Part shown: in pieces, positions 49,997 through 58,051 of the stretch
Layout: each line of letters starts with the position of its first letter
Numbering within the stretch: position 1 is the stretch's first letter
DNA from: Yimella lutea
GTDB lineage: Bacteria; Actinomycetota; Actinomycetes; Actinomycetales; Dermatophilaceae
Reading direction: 5' to 3'
Assembly: GCF_006715095.1 (NCBI RefSeq)
Contig: NZ_VFMO01000001.1
Coordinates: 3,348,001 to 3,412,000, forward strand
DNA: 64,000 nucleotides
The notes under the pieces: model-generated
Databases searched by the model: none
The model's input: the letters and a program-made list of their open reading frames with translations, nothing else
What the model was told of the DNA's origin: nothing
Translations under genes and position numbers: made by a program

Positions 49997-52123
49997 ATGC
50001 GTGTTTTCCCAAAGGTCCTGATCGACCAGGCCCATAGCAGTGCGTGGTCGCTCGACCGCTCCGTCGCGGCGACGATGAACCCCGCCAATCCGGCCGACGC
50101 CAGCCTGTCGATCGCGGTGAGCGCGTTGGAGGCACGCGGCTTCGAGGTCGCCGGACTCACCTCCAGGTTCACCCCGGACGCCTTGTCGGACGCCGACGTG
50201 TTGGTCATCGACCATCCGGCCGAGGCGCGTGCAGAGCGCGTGATGGGCGACCTCCCACCGGTGCTCGAACCGGATGAGATCGATGCCGTCGTCCAGTACG
50301 TGGAGGCGGGTGGCGGACTCATCGTGTTCGCCGAGTGTGAACAGGACACCTACGGCAACAACCTCAACGAGCTCCTCGCCCGATTCGGACTTCGCGTCGA
50401 AAGCACGCTGGTTCACGAGTCGGCCGACGGCGGACGCCGCCACCACCGCAATGCCACCTGGGTGTTGGGTGAGATTCCGAGCGGCCACGGCCAGGGAGTC
50501 CTCGCCGGTGTCGACGAGCTCTGCTTCTACCGTGCCGGCGTCATCGACATCAGTGACTGCCCCCAGGCGCAGGTGCTCGCCTCGTCGAGCGCGACCGCGC
50601 ACCCCGCCGGTCGTCCGCTCGCAGTGGCAACGCCGTTCGGTGCCGGACGCGTCGTCGCCCTCGCAGACTCCGACCTCGTCGGTGACGACTCCATCGAAGA
50701 ACTGGACCACTCCCGCTTCTGGACGAACATCGCCACCTGGGCGTCCGCCGGACGACGGGCGGCCCCGCGGGAAGTGAACGGGTCGCAGACCGCGAACCTG
50801 CCCGAATGGAAGCGCCTGAAAGCTGCCGTGCTCGAACTGCGTGAGATGCAGAGCAAGGACGGTTCGATCGACGGCACGGCACACTCGCATGAGCGAGCCC
50901 GCGAACTGGTCGAGAAGATCGTCACCGAGATCAACTCTCTCGCAACGCTGTTCCGGCACGAGCACGAGTACCTTGCGGCACTTCCGGCCGACTTCCGCAG
51001 GTGGGTCGACGGCGGGTTCGGAGTACCGGACTTCCTGGATTCGCTCGTACTGTTCCGCCCGGATCAGCACCGCCTCGACGGCATCGAGCACCTCGTGCTG
51101 TTCCCGATGTACACGCAGAACGGCAACCCGAACCGGGTCTTCGAGGCGCTCCTGGTGACCGTCCCGTGGCCGGAGTGGCTGGCCGATGTGGAGCGCGAGT
51201 ACGTGAACTCGGCGTTCGTACCGGTGAACTTCCTCGACTTCACCCCCGGATACGACACCAACTGCGCGGTCCTCTTCCCCGAGACGGTCGCGGTCCGCGA
51301 GGTACCGAAGTTCCACTGGGGCGCGATCTTCTGCGACCGCGAGGGTGCCCGCTTCCGCCGCGTCGTCGAAGCGGCGTCCGACCTGCTGCACCTGCAGTTG
51401 CCACCGGACGGCGAGCGCCTGCTCGCCTCCCAGGAACTCGCGCAGTCGACGTTCGCGATGTGGGACCTCATCCACGACCGCACGCACAGCCACGGTGATC
51501 TTCCGTTCGATCCGTTCATGATCAAGCAGCGGATGCCGTTCTGGATGTACGCGCTTGAGGAACTGCGCTGCGACCTGGCGACCTTCCGTGAGGCCGTCAA
51601 GCTCGAGGCCGAGGGGCAGCCGTACGCCAAGTCGGTGCAGTTGGCCATCCTGTTCGACCGGCTGTTCCGCTTCCCGATCACCGGCGACAGGGTGCGCAAC
51701 TACGACGGCCTCGGCGGACAGCTGATGTTCGCCTACCTGCACAAGCACGACGCCCTGCGCTGGACCGACAACAAGCTCTCCTTCGACTGGCGTCGTGTCC
51801 CCGACGTCGTCGTCGCGCTCTGTGAGGAGGTGGAGACGTTGTACCGCAGCGGGATCGATCGTTCCCGCGTGGGCCATTGGCTCGCGTCGTACGAGTTCGT
51901 GACCCGATACGTGGCGCCGCACCCGGCGTCCGCCTGGGCGAAGGGAGCCCAGGAACTTCCGCTTGACGGTCCGGTGAAGGCCTTGGTCGACCTGGTGCAG
52001 CCCGACGAGTTCCCGCTCAACGTGTTCTACGAGGCGCTGCGCAAGAAGCTGTCGGGTGTCATCGAGTCGACCCGCGGCATCACCGCGGCAACCGATGCCT
52101 CGAGCACACCGGTCGTCGCATGA
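49997..52123 (+). CDS. DUF6421 family protein
   Basis: A 708-residue soluble protein of unknown function. ATG 49997 follows GGAGGTGA. Residues 1-250 resemble a class I glutamine amidotransferase-like fold (VLVIDHPAEA; YVEAGGGLIVFAEC; PFGAGRVVALADSDLVGDDSI), as in DUF4350-type proteins. Residues from about 270 form a long helical part with WDLIHDRTHSHGDLPFDPFMIKQRMPFWMYALEELRCDLATF near 490-535, where His-rich HDRTHSHG and EELRCD could bind a metal. It is coupled to the SDR by ATGA. Such a pair recurs in actinobacteria as I recall; no reaction is known to me. Confidence 0.75.
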   Translation: MRVFPKVLIDQAHSSAWSLDRSVAATMNPANPADASLSIAVSALEARGFEVAGLTSRFTPDALSDADVLVIDHPAEARAERVMGDLPPVLEPDEIDAVVQYVEAGGGLIVFAECEQDTYGNNLNELLARFGLRVESTLVHESADGGRRHHRNATWVLGEIPSGHGQGVLAGVDELCFYRAGVIDISDCPQAQVLASSSATAHPAGRPLAVATPFGAGRVVALADSDLVGDDSIEELDHSRFWTNIATWASAGRRAAPREVNGSQTANLPEWKRLKAAVLELREMQSKDGSIDGTAHSHERARELVEKIVTEINSLATLFRHEHEYLAALPADFRRWVDGGFGVPDFLDSLVLFRPDQHRLDGIEHLVLFPMYTQNGNPNRVFEALLVTVPWPEWLADVEREYVNSAFVPVNFLDFTPGYDTNCAVLFPETVAVREVPKFHWGAIFCDREGARFRRVVEAASDLLHLQLPPDGERLLASQELAQSTFAMWDLIHDRTHSHGDLPFDPFMIKQRMPFWMYALEELRCDLATFREAVKLEAEGQPYAKSVQLAILFDRLFRFPITGDRVRNYDGLGGQLMFAYLHKHDALRWTDNKLSFDWRRVPDVVVALCEEVETLYRSGIDRSRVGHWLASYEFVTRYVAPHPASAWAKGAQELPLDGPVKALVDLVQPDEFPLNVFYEALRKKLSGVIESTRGITAATDASSTPVVA

Positions 52124-52821
52124 GCCTGCCGAAGGGCGCGGTCGTCGTCGTGACCGGTGCGTCCGGTGCGCTGGGTCGGGAAACCAGCCGCCGGTTGATC
52201 GACGCCGGTGCCACGGTGATCGGTGCCGGCCGTGAGAGCGGCTCGCTCATGAAGATCCGCGAGGAACTCGGGGCACGTTTCGTGCCAACCGCCATCGATC
52301 TGATCGACGAACCGGCAACGCTCGCGTGGGGTCACGAGCTCGTGACCGAGTATGGCCGTATCGACGGCCTGCTGCACCTCGTGGGCGGATGGAAGGGCGG
52401 CAGAGGCATCGTCGATGCTGACCTCACGGACTGGGATTTCCTGAACGACAACCTGATTCGCACACTCCAGCACGCCTCCCGTGCCCTGCACGACGCGCTG
52501 CTCGATTCACCGGACGGACGTCTGGCGATCATCTCCTCGACCGGTGTCGCGAATCCGACGGCGAAGAACGCGGCCTACGTTGCCGCAAAGGCAGCCGCGG
52601 AGGCATGGACCGGCGCGGTGGCCGACTCGTTCGACGGTTCTTGCGCCGCGGCCGTCGCGGTTCGGGTGATGGCGTTGCTCACCGCGCAGATGCGGGAGGC
52701 GAAGCCGGACGCGAGGTTCGCGGGCTTCACGCCGACGAGTGACGTGGCCGATGCCCTGTTGGCGTTGTGGGACGAACCGGCCAGGACACTCAACGGCCGC
52801 ATCCTCGACCTCACGACCTGA
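52120..52821 (+). CDS. SDR family oxidoreductase, partner of DUF6421
   Basis: A 233-residue SDR. TGASGALGRETSRRL binds the nucleotide; VGGWKGGRGIVDAD stands where NAG is usual; SSTGVANPTAKNAAYVAAKAA has the Ser, Tyr and Lys residues, with Tyr-Val-Ala-Ala-Lys intact. It is short, lacking part of the usual substrate loop. Its start overlaps the DUF6421 stop (ATGA), so the two are made together and probably act on one substrate (inference). Confidence 0.85.
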   Translation: MSLPKGAVVVVTGASGALGRETSRRLIDAGATVIGAGRESGSLMKIREELGARFVPTAIDLIDEPATLAWGHELVTEYGRIDGLLHLVGGWKGGRGIVDADLTDWDFLNDNLIRTLQHASRALHDALLDSPDGRLAIISSTGVANPTAKNAAYVAAKAAAEAWTGAVADSFDGSCAAAVAVRVMALLTAQMREAKPDARFAGFTPTSDVADALLALWDEPARTLNGRILDLTT

Positions 52822-52829
52822 CGCCGAAA

Positions 52830-52868
52830 CCACGCAGGGCGAACCCGATCCGGGTTCGCCCTGCGTGG
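52830..52868. terminator. Two-way terminator between the SDR and L,D-transpeptidase genes
   Basis: A perfect 18-bp stem with a 3-nt loop (52830-52847, 52851-52868) between convergent genes. Confidence 0.85.
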
Positions 52869-52877
52869 TCAGGAAGG

Positions 52878-53594
52878 TCAATAGATACGGACGTCGGTGC
52901 CGATGCCGAGGTACCCCGAGCCCAGCAGGTGGTCCTGAGCGGCGGTGCTCAAACGGCAGCAGCCGTGCGATGCCGGGTACGGCGGAATACTGGTGGAGCC
53001 GTGGATCGCAACGCCACTGGAGGTGAAGAAGCGCGGCTTGTACATGGACCCGAGGGGCCCGGTGACCCAGCTGTTGGTGCTGGTCTCCGTCGTCGACTTA
53101 CGGAAGACACGGAAGGTGCCCTTGGGGGTGATCGCCGTTGCCCAACCGTTGTAGTACCGGAAGCGTTCGCCGTTGCCGGTGCTGGTGTTGAGGGCGACCT
53201 GGACGACCCCACCCCGAACGACCATCAACAACTGCTTGGCGAGGTCGACCTCGATGCCGTCCAGCTTGAGCCGGCTGGTTGCACGTACTTTCGGCAGACC
53301 GCTGTCCCACAGGGCCTGATCGACGTAACCGGTGCGGGCTCGTCCGTGGGCCTTCTGCAGCGCGTACGTCGCCTGCTGGGTCAGGAGTCCGAAGCTACCG
53401 TCGGGGGTGCCGAGCCAATAGCCCGAGGCCGTCAGCACTCGCTGGTAGTGAAGGACACGAGCACCAGTCGACCCGATCTTCATGATGATGGTCGACGCTT
53501 CTGCGGATTCGGTCGTCGCCAGCGAGGCGCCGCCCGCGAGGAGGCCGCCTCCGGCTCCGAGAATGAGGGAGCGTCGGCTCAGGTCGATGGTCAC
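52878..53594 (-). CDS. L,D-transpeptidase (YkuD) with peptidoglycan-binding domain, copy 1
   Basis: A 238-residue exported enzyme. GTG 53594 follows AAGGGA. Signal: SRRSLILGAGGGLLAGGASLA, twin-arginine-like. A PG_binding_1 domain (STGARVLHYQRVLTASGYW, YALQKAHGR) precedes the YkuD domain with IHGSTSIPPYPASHGCCRLS, where Cys is the nucleophile. It would make 3-3 cross-links in peptidoglycan or attach proteins to it. Very similar in plan to the next upstream gene, so a tandem duplication. Confidence 0.9.
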   Translation of the reverse strand: MTIDLSRRSLILGAGGGLLAGGASLATTESAEASTIIMKIGSTGARVLHYQRVLTASGYWLGTPDGSFGLLTQQATYALQKAHGRARTGYVDQALWDSGLPKVRATSRLKLDGIEVDLAKQLLMVVRGGVVQVALNTSTGNGERFRYYNGWATAITPKGTFRVFRKSTTETSTNSWVTGPLGSMYKPRFFTSSGVAIHGSTSIPPYPASHGCCRLSTAAQDHLLGSGYLGIGTDVRIY

Positions 53595-53718
53595 GGCTGT
53601 CCCTTGCAGAAGTGGAATTTGTCGGATGGACACGCGGCGCAAGGCGGTGTCACGACCCATCTTGCCCCGTGCACACCGCCCCGCGCCAACTTGTGGCGAG
53701 ATCGTGACCAAGTGTCGA

Positions 53719-54438
53719 TCAGTACACCCGCACCTTCGTCCCGATGGCCAACCGTCCGGTGGCGAGCAGATGGTCCTGGGCTCGCGTGGTGAGCCGGCAG
53801 CAGCCGTGCGACGCGGCGTACCCGGGAATGCTGGGCGAGCCGTGGATCGCGATCCCGCCGTTGAAGTAGCGCGGCCGGTAGAGTCCGCCGAGGGCGCCGT
53901 AGTCCCACCCGTTGCTTCCGCCACGGAAGATCGAGAAGGTTCCCGACGGTGTCGTCGCGCGGACCCACCGCCCTTGGTAGGAGAACCATTCGCCGTTGCC
54001 GGTGCTGGTGTTGAACACCGAGTGCACCGCTGCGCCGCGGACGACCAGCAGCAGCTGACGCGTCTTGTCGATCTCGATGCCGTCGTGGCGATACCGGCTG
54101 TAGGTGCGCCGGCGCAGATGCACCTTCGTCCACGTCCAGTAGTCGACCCGTCCGGTGCGGCGGGCTCCATACGCCTTCTGCAGAGCCATGACGGCCTGCT
54201 GGGTCAGCGCGCCGTAACTTCCGTCGGCCGAACCGCACCAGAAACCTGCCGCTGCGAGCGAGGTCTGCACCGCGCGCACGTCGTTCCCGGTCGATCCGTA
54301 CTGCATCGGTCGATACGACCCCGTGGCGCTCGGTGCTGCGAACGCCCCCGACGACTGCGCGACCTGTGCCGTCGCAGCCGCCCCCAGGACGCCCCCGATG
54401 CCGAGGACGGCCGTGCGTCGGCTGATCTGTGCTCCCAT
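53719..54438 (-). CDS. L,D-transpeptidase (YkuD) with peptidoglycan-binding domain, copy 2
   Basis: A 239-residue paralogue of the downstream gene. ATG 54438 follows AAGGGGA. Signal ISRRTAVLGIGGVLGAAATAQVA, a peptidoglycan-binding domain (STGNDVRAVQTSLAAAGFWCG), then EIDKTRQLLLVVRGAAVHSVFNTSTGNGEW and IHGSPSIPGYAASHGCCRLT with the catalytic Cys. The two copies share the HGCCRL motif and the C-terminal IGT(D/K)VR(I/V)Y. Each probably has its own promoter given the 124-bp gap. Confidence 0.9.
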   Translation of the reverse strand: MGAQISRRTAVLGIGGVLGAAATAQVAQSSGAFAAPSATGSYRPMQYGSTGNDVRAVQTSLAAAGFWCGSADGSYGALTQQAVMALQKAYGARRTGRVDYWTWTKVHLRRRTYSRYRHDGIEIDKTRQLLLVVRGAAVHSVFNTSTGNGEWFSYQGRWVRATTPSGTFSIFRGGSNGWDYGALGGLYRPRYFNGGIAIHGSPSIPGYAASHGCCRLTTRAQDHLLATGRLAIGTKVRVY

Positions 54439-54594
54439 GATGATTCCCCTTCGATTCGTGCTGTGCGGCCTCCCCCGAGGCCACCTCCCTTTCGGGATGG
54501 CTTCATGGTGTGCCTGTTTTCCGCATGCGTCGATGGGGAGAACTCCCCTACGCTCGTGCGCCGTGAGCACCCCTGCGATTCCACGGCCGGCACG

Positions 54595-55494
54595 ATGACC
54601 GAGCTGTCCGGCCGCGCGACTGTGCTGGTGAACCCTGCAGCGGGCGCCGGGACCGCCGCAGCCTCTGCCGAGACGGTCGTGGTCACGCTGCGCGACCTCG
54701 GCTTCGAACCGACCTTGGTTCGGACCACAAGCGCCCAGCACGCGACCGAGGTCGCGGCTCAAACGGCTGCGGACGACATCGTCCTCCCCTTGGGAGGCGA
54801 CGGGATGATCTCCTTCGTGGCCCAGGGTTGCGTTCAGTCCGGGGCACTGCTCACTCCGCTTCCGGCCGGACGCGGAAACGACTTCGTCCGCGGTCTCGGA
54901 CTGCCGCGCGACACTCTGGCGGTGACCCGGTCCCTTGCCTCGGCCACCGAGCACCGGATCGACGTGGGGATCGCCGGTGAGCGAGTGTTCGTAGGCACCG
55001 CGACCGCAGGTTTCGACGCACTCACCAACGAGCGCGCGAACCGGTTACGACGGATCCGCGGGCCGGTCGTGTACACCGCGGCCGGCGTTCGAACTGCGCT
55101 GACCGTCAAGCCTTTTCGATTCGCAGTGCGAACCGACGGTCCGGACGGCGCGCGAGAGGAATCGTTCGAGGGCTGGAACGTGCACATCGGAAATTCCGGA
55201 CGCCACGGAGGCGGCCTGGCCGCAACGCCCGGCGGCGATCTCACCGACGGCCTGCTCGACGTCCTTGTCTCGCGTGGACGTCGGTTCGATCAGCTGGCGG
55301 CGTCCGCGCTGCTGGAACGCGGCGGCCAACATGTCCGGTTGCCGTATGTCGACCGGTGGCGGGCGACGAGGATCGAACTGACCGCGACGGACGCCGCCGG
55401 CCGGCCATTGGTGCTGTTCGCCGACGGTGACCCGCACACCCGAACCCCGGTGACGGTCGAGGTGCGTGCGGGCGCGCTGCGCTTGTTCCACTGA
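54595..55494 (+). CDS. Diacylglycerol/lipid kinase (DAGK catalytic domain)
   Basis: A 299-residue lipid kinase. It has VLVNPAAGAGTAAASAE (NTP-binding start), VLPLGGDGMISFVAQG with the GGDG catalytic loop, and PLPAGRGNDFVRGLGLP. It would phosphorylate diacylglycerol or a related lipid alcohol. In GGDGM a methionine follows where GGDGT is most common. ATG 54595 is the first start in frame after the divergent L,D-transpeptidase gene. A hairpin ends it. Confidence 0.9.
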   Translation: MTELSGRATVLVNPAAGAGTAAASAETVVVTLRDLGFEPTLVRTTSAQHATEVAAQTAADDIVLPLGGDGMISFVAQGCVQSGALLTPLPAGRGNDFVRGLGLPRDTLAVTRSLASATEHRIDVGIAGERVFVGTATAGFDALTNERANRLRRIRGPVVYTAAGVRTALTVKPFRFAVRTDGPDGAREESFEGWNVHIGNSGRHGGGLAATPGGDLTDGLLDVLVSRGRRFDQLAASALLERGGQHVRLPYVDRWRATRIELTATDAAGRPLVLFADGDPHTRTPVTVEVRAGALRLFH

Positions 55495-55496
55495 AC

Positions 55497-55537
55497 GGCG
55501 AAGGTCTGCACGGACCGTGTCCGTGCAGACCTTCGCC
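55497..55537. terminator. Two-way terminator between lipid kinase and permease genes
   Basis: A perfect 19-bp stem with a 3-nt loop (55497-55515, 55519-55537), the strongest hairpin in the window. Confidence 0.88.
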
Positions 55538-55546
55538 ACAGCCGGG

Positions 55547-57007
55547 TCAGTGACCCGAGTTGATGCCGTTGTCTTTGGTGAGCGGCTTCTCGTTGTGCCC
55601 GTGCGAGCGGTACAGGCGCGCCTCGTCCTCGTCGGTGATCGTGCCGATCCCCGGGCCGTAGGAGAAGACAGGGCCCTCCTCCTGCTCCTTGCGTCCGATG
55701 ATGTTGAACAGGATGTTCATCAGGATCGCGCAGATCGCTGCTGACGTGATGCCCGAGTCGAAGATCGTGCGGAACCAGCTCGGGAAGTGCTCGTACGCTC
55801 CACGCTGCACGATCGGCAGCATGCCGAAGGCGAGCGAGGTCGCCACGATCACGATGTTGGCGTTACCGCTGAAGTCGACCTCCTTCAGCGTGCGGATACC
55901 GGACGCGGCCACGGTGCCGAACAGCACCAGACCAGCACCACCGAGCACCGGCATGGGAACCGCCGCGATCGCTGCGCCGAGCTTGGGCAGCAGGCCGAGC
56001 AGGATCAGGATTCCACCGCCGTAGGCGACGACGTAGCGGCTGCGGATGCCGGTGATCGCGACCAGACCGACGTTCTGCGCGAAGGCGCTGAGCGAGAAGC
56101 CGTTGAAGACGGCGGCCAGGGCGGTCGAGCCGGTGTCGGCACGCAGACCGTTCGCGACGGTCTCGCGGTCGGCCGGCTTTCCGGTGATCTCACCGAGGGC
56201 GAGGATGTCGGCGGTCGCCTCGACCATGATCACGAGCATGCAGATGACCAGGGAGATGATCGCGCTCGTCTCGAACTGCGGCGTCCCGAAGTGGAAGGGC
56301 ATCGGCACCTGAAAGGTCTTCGCGTCGCCGATGGTGGAGAAGTCCGCCATGCCCATGGGGATGGCGACGAGCGTGCCGAGCGTCAGGCCGAGGATGATCG
56401 CGATGCGGCCGAAGAAGCCGGGCAGGAAGCGGTAGATCAGCACGACGATCAACAGCGTGATGAATGCGAGTGCGTAGTTCTTCGGCTGGCCGAAGCTCTC
56501 GCTGCCGACACCGCCGGCAGCCCAACCGACACCCACCGGGATGAGCGACAGACCGATCATCGTGATCACGGTCCCGGTGACCACTTCGGGGAAGAAGCGC
56601 AGCAGTTGGGTGAAGACCGGGGCGAGCACCAGGCCGACGAGGCCGGAGATGATCAGCGCGCCGTAGATGATCTGCAGACCCTCGTGCCCCTGGTTCTTGC
56701 CGGCGATCGCAAGCATGCTCGAGACCGCGACGAACGAGGTGCCCTGGACGATCGGCTGACGTGCACCGAACTTCCAGAAGCCGATCGTCTGCACCAACGT
56801 CGCGACACCGGCCATGAACAGCGCGGCGGACACGAGGTAGAACTGGTCGCCCGGCGGAAGCTTCAGCGCTCCGCCGATGATGATCGGCACGGCGACGACG
56901 CCGGCGTACATCGACAGGACGTGTTGCAGACCGAACAACAGCGACGGCCCCGGGGCCATCGGCGTGTCGACGGGATGACGCCCGTCCGTCGCCACGGCTT
57001 CACTCAT
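55547..57007 (-). CDS. NCS2 family uracil/xanthine/uric acid permease
   Basis: A 486-residue nucleobase-proton symporter with about 14 membrane segments. PSLLFGLQHVLSMYAGVVAVPIIIGGAL is the N-terminal signature; ARQPIVQGTSFVAVS, the substrate-site Glu in DILALGEITGKPADRETVANGLRADTGSTAL, and SAFAQNVGLVAITGIRSRYV identify the purine/uric acid branch. ATG 57007 follows GAAGGGAAG. With allantoinase and an IclR gene nearby, uric acid, xanthine or allantoin is the likely cargo. A palindrome for IclR lies 41 bp upstream of the start. Confidence 0.9.
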   Translation of the reverse strand: MSEAVATDGRHPVDTPMAPGPSLLFGLQHVLSMYAGVVAVPIIIGGALKLPPGDQFYLVSAALFMAGVATLVQTIGFWKFGARQPIVQGTSFVAVSSMLAIAGKNQGHEGLQIIYGALIISGLVGLVLAPVFTQLLRFFPEVVTGTVITMIGLSLIPVGVGWAAGGVGSESFGQPKNYALAFITLLIVVLIYRFLPGFFGRIAIILGLTLGTLVAIPMGMADFSTIGDAKTFQVPMPFHFGTPQFETSAIISLVICMLVIMVEATADILALGEITGKPADRETVANGLRADTGSTALAAVFNGFSLSAFAQNVGLVAITGIRSRYVVAYGGGILILLGLLPKLGAAIAAVPMPVLGGAGLVLFGTVAASGIRTLKEVDFSGNANIVIVATSLAFGMLPIVQRGAYEHFPSWFRTIFDSGITSAAICAILMNILFNIIGRKEQEEGPVFSYGPGIGTITDEDEARLYRSHGHNEKPLTKDNGINSGH

Positions 57008-57047
57008 GCGCGTACTTCCCTTCACCCGGCGTGACCGCCGCTGCCCG

Positions 57048-57064
57048 GTTCCGTATGACGGAAC
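57048..57064. promoter_or_regulatory. IclR-type palindrome upstream of the permease
   Basis: GTTCCGTATGACGGAAC has 7-bp perfect arms around ATG and contains TTCC-N7-GGAA. A degenerate copy, TTTCGTATGTTGAAC, follows at 57070-57084. The same TTCC-N7-GGAA occurs upstream of the DUF6986 gene. Confidence 0.7.
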
Positions 57065-57163
57065 TCACATTTCGTATGTTGAACAATGGAGGGTGCCCGG
57101 GTGAACGTCAAGAGGCTTCCACGATGCGGGTCGGGATATACCCGCGAGATGTGCCGATGATCC

Positions 57164-57943
57164 TCACGCGGACGCTTGACGCGCCAGGTCGTGCGCGACC
57201 TCGACGGCCGCCGTACGCATCAGCCGGACGGCGCGCTCGCGCACCTCGTCGCTCATCCGGGCCGACGGCGCCGACATCGACAGCGCCAGCTGCACCTCGT
57301 CCGAGGGCACCGGGACGGCGACGCACTGAACGCCGATCTCCATCTCCTCGATCTCGAACGCCCGGCCGGTACGACGGATCTCGGCGAGTTCGGCGATGAG
57401 CGTGTCGGGGTCCGTCATGGTGTTCGGGGTGTGCGCGGGCATTCCGGTGCGCGACAACAGTTCTCGCACGTCGTCGTCCGGCATTCCGGCCAGCAGCGCC
57501 TTGCCTCCTGCCCTACAGTGCGGGTGGACGTGCTTGCCGAGCTCGGTGAACATCCGCATGGCGCGCGGCGAGGGCACCTGGCCGACATACACCAGCATGT
57601 CTCCGTCGAGGGTCGCCAGGCTGACGGTCTCACCGAGAGCCTCGACGATGCTGCGCAGATGGGGTGCGCACCCGGCGCCGAACACCTCCAGCGCGGAGTT
57701 GCCGAGCGGGATCAATCGAGCGCCGAGGGCGTAACGCCGGTTCGGTAGCTGCCGCAGGTAGGAGCGGCCGACGAGGGTTCGCACGAGGCGGTGAATCGTC
57801 GGCATCGGCAGTCCGGACGCCTCGGCGAGTTCGACCAGCGCCATCGAACCACCCGCCGCCCCGACCAGCTCGACGATCTCCAGAGCGCGCTCGACCGATT
57901 GCACGCCACCCGTCTTCGACTTCGGAGTCACCTTCGTGGACAT
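57164..57943 (-). CDS. IclR family transcriptional regulator
   Basis: A 259-residue regulator. The winged helix spans residues about 14-75 (GVQSVERALEIVELVGAAGG, LAEASGLPMPTIHRLVRTLVGRSYLRQ), followed by the effector domain with GETVSLATLDGDMLVYVGQVPS, CRAGGKALLAG and GVQCVAVPVPS. It diverges from the DUF6986-allB pair and follows the permease direction. AllR-type members respond to glyoxylate or allantoin; ligand here is inferred. ATG 57943 follows GAAGGTGG. Confidence 0.9.
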   Translation of the reverse strand: MSTKVTPKSKTGGVQSVERALEIVELVGAAGGSMALVELAEASGLPMPTIHRLVRTLVGRSYLRQLPNRRYALGARLIPLGNSALEVFGAGCAPHLRSIVEALGETVSLATLDGDMLVYVGQVPSPRAMRMFTELGKHVHPHCRAGGKALLAGMPDDDVRELLSRTGMPAHTPNTMTDPDTLIAELAEIRRTGRAFEIEEMEIGVQCVAVPVPSDEVQLALSMSAPSARMSDEVRERAVRLMRTAAVEVAHDLARQASA

Positions 57944-57982
57944 CGATGCCACCTTCTCGTGAGATATAGAGGTCAGCCATGG

Positions 57983-58005
57983 ATATTCCGCAAAATGGAA
58001 CATAT
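57983..58005. promoter_or_regulatory. IclR-type palindrome in the iclR-DUF6986 divergent region
   Basis: ATATTCC-N7-GGAACATAT; the core TTCC-N7-GGAA (57986-58000) matches the site before the permease. It lies between the two divergent starts. Confidence 0.65.
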
Positions 58006-58051
58006 CCTCCACGAAGCAGAATCTGCCACCCATCGCGGCAAGGAGTTGTTC

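Noticed and set aside
57995-58051. ATG 57995 as the start of the DUF6986 protein
   Set aside because: It lies inside the IclR-type palindrome and has no Shine-Dalgarno site; GTG 58052 has AAGGAG at proper spacing.
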